Positions 6,758-13,761 of a stretch of 14,699 nucleotides of DNA are shown piece after piece. Origin of the DNA: JBHIBD01 sp046758865 (GTDB lineage: Bacteria > Planctomycetota > Brocadiia > Brocadiales > Bathyanammoxibiaceae); the NCBI GenBank assembly GCA_046758865.1, contig JBHIBD010000056.1:1-14699 (forward strand), in the 5' to 3' direction. Position numbers and translations under genes: made by a program. A model generated the notes under the pieces. That model was not told where the DNA came from. It ran no database searches and was given only the letters and a program-made list of their open reading frames with translations. Positions within the stretch are counted from its first letter, which is position 1; every line of letters starts with the position of its first letter.

Positions 6758-7570
6758 ATGAAGAATCTTCTCTATAAGGTCTTCTTTAACTCCTTAGCTG
6801 TTATTTTGTTTCACTTTGGGCCACCCACAATGCCTTGCAACGGGCAGGAAACGGGTCTTAAAAAGGCGGACATGGATACTGGATATGAGTTATACGACCG
6901 GGTATTGCAGAACTACGTAAAAGACGGCAAGGTGGCGTATCTGGCCCTGAGAGACTCTCCTGAAGAGCTGGATAAATATCTGTCATGGCTGGCTCATACC
7001 AAGCCAAATAAACTAGAGACAGCTGAGGAAAGCCTGGCCTTTTGGATCAACGCATATAATGCCTTTGTCCTTAAAGGGGTCTTAGATACCTTGCCTGAGA
7101 AGACCGAAGACATATCAAGTTATAGTGTTAAAAGAACCAGGGCCTTCTTCACCATTGAGAAATTTGTAGTGGGTGGAAGTTATTATTCACTAGACGAGAT
7201 AGAAAATAATATCCTCAGACCTATCTTTAAAGACCCGCGTGTGCATTTCTCCATAGTATGCGCCTCACAGAGTTGCCCGGTATTGCAAGGCAAGGCCTTC
7301 AGAGGCGGAGATATCCACAAACGTCTAGAGGAGGCGACAAAGAGGTTTCTCTCAAATAAAAACAGGTTTAAGATAGATAGAGAAAATAAGATAGTTTACC
7401 TCTCTCGTATATTTCGCTGGTTTGAGGAGGATTTTGAAGGAGCAAAGGGGTCTCTATACGACTTTATTGCAGACTATCTGGAGAGCGAGGAGGACAGGGC
7501 TTTCATCAAGAAGGGAAACTTTACCATAAAATATCTGGATTATGACTGGAGCCTGAATATCAAACCGTGA
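6758..7570 (+). CDS. Exported DUF547 protein
   Basis: A 270-residue protein starting at ATG 6758 with AGAGG about 10 bases upstream. The first 30 residues are a signal peptide (hydrophobic core FFNSLAVILFHF, then C27 N-G-Q), so it is probably periplasmic. The rest is a full DUF547 domain: GYELYDRVLQNYVKDGKVAY (42-61), AFWINAYNAFVLKG (94-107) and HFSIVCASQSCP (163-174), with the paired Cys C168 and C173 typical of the family, then a C-terminal IFRWFEEDF segment. DUF547 has no settled biochemical function; the papain-like appearance of the Cys motif has led to guesses of a hydrolase or redox role. It is separated from the operon by small genes, so any link to arsenic or selenium chemistry is speculative. 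Confidence 0.85.
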   Translation: MKNLLYKVFFNSLAVILFHFGPPTMPCNGQETGLKKADMDTGYELYDRVLQNYVKDGKVAYLALRDSPEELDKYLSWLAHTKPNKLETAEESLAFWINAYNAFVLKGVLDTLPEKTEDISSYSVKRTRAFFTIEKFVVGGSYYSLDEIENNILRPIFKDPRVHFSIVCASQSCPVLQGKAFRGGDIHKRLEEATKRFLSNKNRFKIDRENKIVYLSRIFRWFEEDFEGAKGSLYDFIADYLESEEDRAFIKKGNFTIKYLDYDWSLNIKP

Positions 7571-7601
7571 TGGCGGAAGGTAAGAAATTACGATTAATTC
7601 C

Positions 7602-9218
7602 ATGAAAAGCCTAAAAGAAAATTGGTCAAGAAGAGCCGTAGTGTATCAAATTTATCCCCGTAGCTTTAAAGACTCGAATGGCGACGGCGTCGGTGATTTG
7701 AATGGTATCATTGAGAAGCTTGATTACCTTAATGATGGGACAGAGAAATCTTTAGGTATAGGTGCAATTTGGCTCTCGCCAATCTACAAGTCACCAATGG
7801 TTGATTTTGGCTACGACATTTCTGATTACTACGACATTGATCCGCTTTTTGGGAATCTTAAAACCTTCGACAAACTTATTTTTGAAGCCCATCGACGAGG
7901 AATAAAAGTTATTATGGATTTTGTTCCTAATCACACGTCTTCCCAACATCCATGGTTCCTTGAGTCGCGCTCATCCCGAAACAATCCAAAGCGCGATTGG
8001 TACATCTGGCGCGACCCTAAACGAGACGGTTTACCTCCTAATAATTGGTTAAGCGTTTTCGGTGGTTCCGCCTGGACTCTTGATGAAAATACGCAGCAAT
8101 ATTATCTTCACAGTTATCTTGCCGAACAGCCGGATTTAAACTGGCGTAACCAAGAAGTAAGAGATGAGATGGTTCAGGTGCTGAAATTCTGGCTAAATCG
8201 CAGAGCGGATGGTCTCCGCACGGATGCGATATATTATGTTATTAAAGACGTTGAGTTTCGTGACGACCCGCAAAACCCAAACTACATTCCCGGTAAAGAT
8301 GACCCGTATAACGCACTTTTTCATATTTATAGCCAGGGACGTCCCGAAATATTTGATACCACAAATACTCTTTGCGAAGTTATCGGTAAATATGAGGATA
8401 AGTTTATGGTGAGTGAAGTGTATTTGGATTTGCCAGACATGGTAAAAATGTATAAAGCATGTGCAAACAAATTGCACGCGCCCTTTAATTTTAATTTAAT
8501 GAATATTCCATGGGATGCGGGCGAGTATAAAAAATTCATCGATGACTTTGAAGAGCTTCTTACCCCAGAGGATTTGCCGATATACGTCTTAGGAAACCAT
8601 GACAGATCGAGGCTTGCGAGTCGCCTCGGTAGAGACCGGGCACGTCTTGCGGCGATGCTCCTGCTTACTCTGCGGGGTATGCCCTTTATCTACTACGGCG
8701 AGGAATTAGGAATGAAAGACGTTCAGATTCCCACAAAAAAAGTAAAGGACCCCTGGGAAAAACAAACTCCCGGTTTCCGACTCGGCAGAGACCCTGAACG
8801 GACGCCGATGCAGTGGAACACCGGACCATATGCTGGATTCTCCGATGTTGAGCCGTGGCTACCCGTTGCGGAAGATTACAAAAAGTGCAGCGTAGAAACA
8901 GATTCAGCCGACCCACATTCAATGTTTAATCTCTATCGTCAACTTATTCACTTTCGTAAAGATTCTCCAGCGCTCCTACAGGGTTCTTATCGTTCCCTTG
9001 ATATTGAGAATAATAATATCCTTGGTTTTGTGCGTGAAAGCGTCGAAGAAAAACTCTTAATTTTACTTAATTTTTCGGGCGAAGAAGAGGGACTATCTTT
9101 GACTTCTCAAAAGGCAAAAGTTATCTGCAATACTTATCTCGATAAAGAGTTCAGGGAAGAAATTGATTTGAAGAACTTTTCACTGCGTCCCTATGAAGGA
9201 TATGTATTTACCCTATAA
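7602..9218 (+). CDS. GH13 alpha-glucosidase / oligo-1,6-glucosidase family enzyme
   Basis: A 538-residue cytoplasmic glycoside hydrolase with the (beta/alpha)8 barrel motifs of GH13: AVVYQIYPRSFKDSNGDGVGD (12-32), DFVPNHTS (106-113), GLRTDAI (nucleophile D208), SEVYL (acid/base E272) and VLGNHDRSR (transition-state D334), then FIYYGEELGM and a C-terminal beta domain. The length and the QPDLNW motif (176-181) fit the oligo-1,6-glucosidase/trehalose-hydrolysing subgroup; the exact substrate is open. There is no signal peptide. ATG 7602 has only a distant GGAAGG upstream. By hand count 24 of 33 Arg codons are CGN (17 of 43 in the TPR gene) and about 16 of 29 Ile codons are ATT (3 of 16 in DUF547). 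This suggests recent horizontal acquisition. It has no functional tie to its neighbours. Confidence 0.9.
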   Translation: MKSLKENWSRRAVVYQIYPRSFKDSNGDGVGDLNGIIEKLDYLNDGTEKSLGIGAIWLSPIYKSPMVDFGYDISDYYDIDPLFGNLKTFDKLIFEAHRRGIKVIMDFVPNHTSSQHPWFLESRSSRNNPKRDWYIWRDPKRDGLPPNNWLSVFGGSAWTLDENTQQYYLHSYLAEQPDLNWRNQEVRDEMVQVLKFWLNRRADGLRTDAIYYVIKDVEFRDDPQNPNYIPGKDDPYNALFHIYSQGRPEIFDTTNTLCEVIGKYEDKFMVSEVYLDLPDMVKMYKACANKLHAPFNFNLMNIPWDAGEYKKFIDDFEELLTPEDLPIYVLGNHDRSRLASRLGRDRARLAAMLLLTLRGMPFIYYGEELGMKDVQIPTKKVKDPWEKQTPGFRLGRDPERTPMQWNTGPYAGFSDVEPWLPVAEDYKKCSVETDSADPHSMFNLYRQLIHFRKDSPALLQGSYRSLDIENNNILGFVRESVEEKLLILLNFSGEEEGLSLTSQKAKVICNTYLDKEFREEIDLKNFSLRPYEGYVFTL

Positions 9219-9255
9219 TGATTGGAGCTAACAATCTATTACAAGGAGGCTGATC

Positions 9256-9777
9256 ATGACGCTAAGACTTTTGTTTGTACCAGTTTTACTTCTGGGTTTC
9301 TTCTTTCTTTTTGTACTATCTTGTGCTAAATATGAGCTGAAAGAGGTTGCCGTAATTCCTGCTGCTCCAGCAGCAGACGGAAAGGCCCTCTGGAGTTACA
9401 TTACAAAGGACTCCCCTTATACGGGATATCAGTTCTGGCCGGGCAAGACGGCACTGTACAAGGGCACTGTCCCACATGGTGCCCTGTTAAACCTCTATGT
9501 AAACGACAAGGCCCTTAGGGCCGTAGAGACTAAGGCAGGGGTAATGCCCAACGGTTCCATCCTGGTCAAGGAGAACTACAAGCCTGACAGGACCCTTGCC
9601 GCCATTACCGTGATGTACAAGGTGGCAGGCTACAACCCCGAGGCCAACGACTGGTTCTGGGCCAAATACTCCCCGAAGGGTGAGATAATGGCCGGGGGAA
9701 TGGCAGCAGGCAAGGTACCCATGTGTATAGCATGCCATGAGGGTAGGAAGGCCAACGATTACCTAATGACTGAGTAA
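9256..9777 (+). CDS. Cytochrome P460-family lipoprotein
   Basis: ATG 9256 follows a strong AAGGAGG with a 6-7 base spacer. The 173-residue product has a long hydrophobic signal ending in the lipobox F-V-L-S-C (C23), so it is probably a lipid-anchored periplasmic protein. The remainder matches the P460 fold: TGYQFWPGKTALYKGTVPHG (56-75), NGSILVKENY (99-108), ITVMYKVAGYNPEANDWFWAK (117-137), and one c-type haem site CIACH (157-161) near the C-terminus, then KANDYL. Classic P460 oxidises hydroxylamine with a Lys-cross-linked haem. Many environmental homologues bind NO or have unknown activity, and I cannot tell whether the cross-linking Lys is kept. Such proteins are common in nitrogen-cycling lineages. 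Confidence 0.85.
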   Translation: MTLRLLFVPVLLLGFFFLFVLSCAKYELKEVAVIPAAPAADGKALWSYITKDSPYTGYQFWPGKTALYKGTVPHGALLNLYVNDKALRAVETKAGVMPNGSILVKENYKPDRTLAAITVMYKVAGYNPEANDWFWAKYSPKGEIMAGGMAAGKVPMCIACHEGRKANDYLMTE

Positions 9778-9819
9778 GTAAAATAACATCAAAGGACCTC
9801 TACAAGTCACAGTCAAACA

Positions 9820-9833
9820 AGGGCAGATGCCCT
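9820..9833 (+). other. Small hairpin between P460 and thioredoxin-fold genes
   Basis: AGGGC-agat-GCCCT forms a 5-bp stem with a 4-base loop in the 90-base gap. No U-run follows, so it is a weak terminator candidate at best. A good GGGAGG site precedes the next start. Confidence 0.25.
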
Positions 9834-9867
9834 GTGTCTGGGCAAGCTTCAAGAAAGGGAGGGCACA

Positions 9868-10492
9868 ATGGGCAAGTTACTCTTTGCATTTCTTCTTTAC
9901 TCTAGTCTTTTAACCCCTTCCCTAGCACTAGCCCAAGGGGGAGAAGAAAAGGCACCCGCCACTGTAGAAGAAACCCCAGCACCCGTCCCAGAGGAAAAGG
10001 CCACTGCTATCCCAGCGCAAGCACCCGCTCCAACCCCTGAGAAGAAGAGACAAATAGAACAAATTACACTCGAGGAATTAAGAGGTCTGATTTCCTACAC
10101 CTATAGAGATAACGTGATATTATTACGCTTTTGGTCTCCTTACTGTGGAGAATGCCTGGAGCTACTGCCAATGTTTTCAGAGTTATACAGAAACTACCGC
10201 GACCAGGGGGTTTGTGGTAATAGGTATTTCCCTTGTGGGATATCCTGAAAAGGTTTGGCTCTCTATTAACAGGGTGCGTGTAGATTTCCCCGTATTTATG
10301 GGAAATGCGGATGTTTTTAATGCCTACGAGATACACACCCTACCTGCCGTCCTCTTTATCAGAAAGGATGGAAAGGAAGAGGAAAAAGCAGAGGGCCACG
10401 AGGCAAACAGGAAGGCGTTTGACAGAGAGATAGTGAGACTACTGGAAGGACGCCCAAAAGGCATAGACTGGTTTAAGTGGCTACTGCGTTAA
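9868..10492 (+). pseudogene. Exported thioredoxin-fold protein broken by a +1 frameshift
   Basis: The first frame (ATG 9868 with GGGAGG upstream) gives a signal peptide (1-23, ending LALAQ), a Pro/Ala/Glu/Lys-rich linker (about 24-60) and the start of a thioredoxin domain, with RFWSPYCGECLELLPMF holding the CGEC redox pair. After N-Y-R-D-Q-G the frame becomes nonsense and stops at 10248. The sense continues one base later in frame 2 as FVVIGISLVGYPEKV, through the cis-Pro motif T-L-P-A-V-L-F-I, to a stop at 10492. The switch is at the G5 run 10206-10210; removing one G restores a 207-residue TlpA/ResA-like protein. It would act as a periplasmic thiol-disulfide reductase. A homopolymer sequencing or assembly error, a young pseudogene, or phase-variable slippage are all possible. 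Confidence 0.8.
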
Positions 10493-10589
10493 GGCCAGCG
10501 CACACCTCATTGAAAACTTACCCCACACCACCTCCTTGCACAAAGTGCCCAGACTGGTTACCATCTATTTGAACTGACCAGAAATTCAT

Positions 10590-10619
10590 TTTGCCTATAA
10601 GGCAAATATGGTATATTAT
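10590..10619 (+). promoter_or_regulatory. Putative promoter with overlapping palindrome
   Basis: TTTGCC-tataa-GGCAAA (10590-10606) is a perfect 6-bp inverted repeat. Its left half supplies a -35-like TTGCCT (10591-10596). A -10-like TATTAT lies at 10614-10619 with a 17-base spacer. A regulator bound to the palindrome would block the -35 box. It lies 33 bases before the 38-aa ORF and would also drive the TPR gene. Confidence 0.4.
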
Positions 10620-10651
10620 TGCGTTCAAGACACGTTTAAACGGAGTAGTTG

Positions 10652-10768
10652 ATGTGGTTCCTTCTCACCTTGGTTATAATCACTTTCGTTCCCACTGCCC
10701 TTGTCTCTACAGAGGTCTTTCTCTCGCCGAGGTATCTCTTTAAGCTCGACAGGGGCAGCCTTAAATAG
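10652..10768 (+). CDS. Possible small membrane protein (38 aa)
   Basis: ATG 10652 has GGAG six bases upstream and a promoter-like sequence just before it. The product starts MWFLLTLVIITFVPTALV, a hydrophobic helix, followed by a short polar tail STEVFLSPRYLFKLDRGSLK. The stop is 14 bases before the TPR start. I recognise no family. It could be a leader peptide or a real small inner-membrane protein. Confidence 0.35.
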   Translation: MWFLLTLVIITFVPTALVSTEVFLSPRYLFKLDRGSLK

Positions 10769-10782
10769 GGGAGGAAAAAGGC

Positions 10783-12618
10783 ATGTCCAGAAAGAACCTT
10801 ATCTCTGCATTATTAATAGCATTTCTCCTCTGGCTGAGCCCACTATCACCGCAGGTGGGCAGAATCTTAGCCCAGGAGGATTTTAAACACCTCTTAACCC
10901 ATGCTGCCGAGCTTATGAAGCAAGGTAGATATGACGACGCACTTATCGCCTTTGATAGAGCACTGGAGGTTAAACCCGACGATTATAGAACGTGGTATCA
11001 TAAGGCCCAGTTGCTTGACGAACTGAAGAGGTATAAAGAGGCCGTAGAGGCATATGATAGGGCCACAGGCATAAACCCGCTCTTCTATGAGGCGTGGATT
11101 AACAAGGGCCTGGCCCTGGTACGGGTTCAAGAAAACCACAGGGAGCAGGTAGAGGCGGCTATCAGGGCCTATGACAAGGCGATAGAGATTAGACCCCGCT
11201 CTTACGAGGCACATCTCAACAAGGGTAACGCCCTCACCAGGTTACGAAGGTATGAAGAAGCACTCAAGACGTACGATAAGGCCATTGAGATAGACCCAAA
11301 GCACCACGCAGCCTACACGGATAAGGGCCTTCTATTAGGCGACATGGGGAGAAACCAAGCGGCAATAGATACACTGGAGAAGGCCATCTGGATTAAGCCC
11401 GATTCCTACTTTACCTGGACCAACATCGGCATGGCACTCTTCCGAATGGACCGGTACGAAGAGGCCATCAAGGCATTTACAACCGCCTCTGAAATAAACC
11501 CAAAGGACTATGGCCCACTGACCAACAAGGGCCTGGCCCTGGTACGGCTAGGGCGCTACGAAGAGGCACTAAAAACATATAACAAGGCCCTCGAATTGGA
11601 ACCGACCTCTTATGAGACCTGGTACAATAAGGGTTTTCTGGCCATCGAGCTGAACAGGTATGAAGAGGCCCATAAGGCCTTTGAAAAGGCCGTAGAAATT
11701 CGGCCTGACTACCTGAAGGCCTGGACCAGTGAGGGCGACGTGCTGATGCGAATGGGTAAGGAAAAGGAGGCCAGAGAGGCCTATCAGAAGGCCGCCGAGA
11801 TTACGCCCGATACCCCTGAGTCCTGGGTCAGCCAGGGCAGCTCCCTGGCACGCCTCGAGAGGCACGAAGAGGCCCTGAAGGCCTTCAATAAGGCCACCAC
11901 TATGGCACCTAACATATATGAGGCCTGGATCGGCAAGGCAAATGCATTAATAAGACTTAACAGGTATCAAGAATCCCTCAGCGCCTTTAACCAGGCCGCT
12001 CAACTCAGGCCAAACACCTATGAGGTCTGGTACAACACTGCCACCGTGTACATGCGCCTCACCCGATATGAGGAGGCGCTTAGGGCATTTGACAGGGCCA
12101 TCCAGATAAACCCCGCCTCACAGGAGGCCTGGTACAATAAGGCACTAATACTTGGTGAAACCAGAGGACAGCCAGAGGAGGCCCTGAAGGCCGTCCAGAA
12201 GGCTACCGCCTTAGAAACTAGAGAAGCCCAATCGGCCGAGACCTGGGACTACCAAGGCCTCATGCTCAGCGACCTGAAACGCTATAATCCCGCCCTTCAG
12301 GCCTTCCAGAAGGCCCTGGAGATTGACCCAAACTTCTACCCTGCCTGGCATAATATGGGTATGGCGCTAGACCAGATGGGGAAGACCAGGGAGGCCATTG
12401 ATGCCTATAAGAAATCCCTGAGGATAAATCCAAACTTCGACATCGCCTGGTACAACCTGTCATCCGCCCAGGCCGCGCTTAAAGACAAGCGCAGCGCACT
12501 CGACTCCCTAAGGCATGCAGTGGACCTAAACCCACGGATGCGGGACTGGGCAAAGACCAATCCCGATTTCGCGCCCTTCCTTAGCGACCCGGATTTTGTA
12601 ACAATCTTGGGGCGGTAA
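10783..12618 (+). CDS. Exported TPR-repeat protein (about 16 TPRs)
   Basis: A 611-residue protein. ATG 10783 follows GGGAGG. Residues 1-31 are a signal peptide (SALLIAFLLWLSPLSPQ, cleavage near ILAQ). The rest is about 16 consecutive 34-residue TPRs, most with the pattern [EA]-W-x-N-K-G-x-A-L-x-x-L-x-R-Y-E-E-A-L-x-A-[FY]-D-K-A-I-E-I-x-P. The third repeat has an insert (VQENHREQVEAA) and the thirteenth a longer spacer (LETREAQSA). The C-terminus ends with a short cap, RMRDWAKTNPDFAPFLSDPDF. A 24-base stretch is identical in repeats 3 and 7 (11101-11124 and 11524-11547). A scaffold or protein-interaction role in the periplasm is likely; the partners are unknown. The last codons overlap the start of the downstream repeat region. 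Confidence 0.9.
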   Translation: MSRKNLISALLIAFLLWLSPLSPQVGRILAQEDFKHLLTHAAELMKQGRYDDALIAFDRALEVKPDDYRTWYHKAQLLDELKRYKEAVEAYDRATGINPLFYEAWINKGLALVRVQENHREQVEAAIRAYDKAIEIRPRSYEAHLNKGNALTRLRRYEEALKTYDKAIEIDPKHHAAYTDKGLLLGDMGRNQAAIDTLEKAIWIKPDSYFTWTNIGMALFRMDRYEEAIKAFTTASEINPKDYGPLTNKGLALVRLGRYEEALKTYNKALELEPTSYETWYNKGFLAIELNRYEEAHKAFEKAVEIRPDYLKAWTSEGDVLMRMGKEKEAREAYQKAAEITPDTPESWVSQGSSLARLERHEEALKAFNKATTMAPNIYEAWIGKANALIRLNRYQESLSAFNQAAQLRPNTYEVWYNTATVYMRLTRYEEALRAFDRAIQINPASQEAWYNKALILGETRGQPEEALKAVQKATALETREAQSAETWDYQGLMLSDLKRYNPALQAFQKALEIDPNFYPAWHNMGMALDQMGKTREAIDAYKKSLRINPNFDIAWYNLSSAQAALKDKRSALDSLRHAVDLNPRMRDWAKTNPDFAPFLSDPDFVTILGR

Positions 12619-12982
12619 CGGTTCTGTAGCGTTGCGTCTCCGTATGCGCCGTTTTTCTGCACGTCCGTTGCGGAGAACGGACGCTACAAGAGGCGGTAAC
12701 GCCTGGGCTTCCAGCCCTGCAAAGAATGTAGCGTGCCGGTCACGCCGTAGGCTGAAAGTCCGCCAGAGGTGAATCTGCCTCTGGCATCACCCGCCAGTCA
12801 GTTTGGAGGGTGGGTCTGCCTCGGGCATGATCTGTCCCTATGACACAATGAATATGGTTTTGGTAGACAACGACCTTTATGGTCGTTGATTATGTGGTTC
12901 AACGAGGTAAACCTCGTTGTCTACCATTTAATGTAGAGTATGTAGCGTGCCAGCTCGTCTGGCACGTTTGATTAAGAACAAC
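12611..12982. repeat. Intergenic hairpin/repeat cluster
   Basis: The gene-free stretch 12619-12982 is mostly inverted repeats. TGTAGCGT (12625-12632) pairs with ACGCTACA (12681-12688). CGTCCGTT (12662-12669) pairs with AACGGACG (12676-12683). GCCAGAGG (12762-12769) pairs with CCTCTGGC (12778-12785). CGTGCCAG (12946-12953) pairs with CTGGCACG (12959-12966). GGCGGTAACG is a direct repeat at 12611-12620 and 12692-12701, and TGTAGCGTGCC at 12728-12738 and 12941-12951. It looks like a patchwork of REP/BIME- or MITE-type units; no gene is seen in it. Confidence 0.7.
12861..12926. repeat. 66-bp element: 13-bp terminal inverted repeats enclosing two hairpin units
   Basis: TGGTAGACAACGA (12861-12873) and TCGTTGTCTACCA (12914-12926) are perfect 13-bp inverted ends. 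Inside, CAACGACC-tttat-GGTCGTTG (12868-12888) and CAACGAGG-taaa-CCTCGTTG (12900-12919) form two 8-bp hairpins that reuse the CAACGA core. The alternative folds are mutually exclusive with the outer pairing. Confidence 0.75.
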
Positions 12983-13732
12983 ATGGATGCCTTCATAAAA
13001 GAGTTTTCTATCATCCTCTTTATTTTCTGTACCAATATCGTATCTCTCCTATTCTTGCCGTCTGTCAGCCAGGCCTATTTGTTTAGCGGAGAGAGAACTC
13101 CTGAGGAGATAGCCAAGAAACATGGCTGGGCTGTTGTTTCAGTAACTTCCTACGATAAAGATGATAATCCCCTTGTTGTGGGGAGTGGATTCATAGTTGC
13201 TCGCCGAGGTATGTTAAACGTTAACCAATATTACGACGTCAAAAAAGTGGTCACCAATTACCACTGCATAAAGGGTGCTACCACTGCCAGGATAAGGCTC
13301 ACAAACGGCGATTACTATGACGTCGTGGGGGTACTGGGGGTTGACCAAGACTGGGACATTGCAGTCTTGAAGATAATGGCCAGGAGAGTTCCCGGTGCAC
13401 CCCTTGGTAATTCAGATAAATTATCGGTGGGAGAGCGTGTGGTAGCCATTGGCAACCCCCAGGGCCTTGAGAATACGGTATCTGAGGGGGTAATAAGTGC
13501 TATAAGGGGTCGCGAAGGCACTGGTGGAACGATTATACAGTTCACAGCCCCGATATCGCAAGACTCCAGTGGTGGGCCGCTCTTTAACACCAAAGGCAAG
13601 GTGGTAGGCGTGACCACTCTCTATTTGAAAGAGGGGCAGAACCTCAACCTTGCGGTTCCTATAAACCGTGTAAAGCCACTCCTGAAGGGCATAAAGTCCG
13701 TTGCATTAACGGAGGTTGCCAAAGAGAGATAG
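12983..13732 (+). CDS. Exported trypsin-like (HtrA/S1C-type) serine protease without PDZ
   Basis: A 249-residue protein. I chose ATG 12983 rather than upstream GTG 12947, because the latter would start inside a hairpin of the repeat region and put charged residues before the signal. The signal peptide is residues 1-31 (IILFIFCTNIVSLLFLPSVSQA). The chymotrypsin-fold catalytic triad is visible: H94 in VVTNYHC, D125 in DWDIAVLKI, S196 in ISQDSSGGPLF, where the usual GNSGGPL is QDSSGGPL. IGNPQGLENTVSEGVIS (156-172) is a hallmark of HtrA/DegP-like proteases. The protein ends shortly after the protease domain with no PDZ domain, unlike DegP/DegQ/DegS. It probably works in the periplasm in protein quality control or processing. 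The ABC ATPase starts 29 bases downstream. Confidence 0.88.
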   Translation: MDAFIKEFSIILFIFCTNIVSLLFLPSVSQAYLFSGERTPEEIAKKHGWAVVSVTSYDKDDNPLVVGSGFIVARRGMLNVNQYYDVKKVVTNYHCIKGATTARIRLTNGDYYDVVGVLGVDQDWDIAVLKIMARRVPGAPLGNSDKLSVGERVVAIGNPQGLENTVSEGVISAIRGREGTGGTIIQFTAPISQDSSGGPLFNTKGKVVGVTTLYLKEGQNLNLAVPINRVKPLLKGIKSVALTEVAKER

Positions 13733-13761
13733 GGAGTTTCACCAACAAGTAAGACTCTGTA

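Noticed and set aside
6468..6761. 97-residue ORF on the + strand
   Set aside because: It overlaps the 59-aa gene in another frame and then runs through the inverted-repeat element; the composition is not protein-like.
10145..10492. Independent gene starting at GTG 10145
   Set aside because: Its first 23 residues are the out-of-frame copy of the thioredoxin motif; only the part after 10211 is real and belongs to the frameshifted gene.
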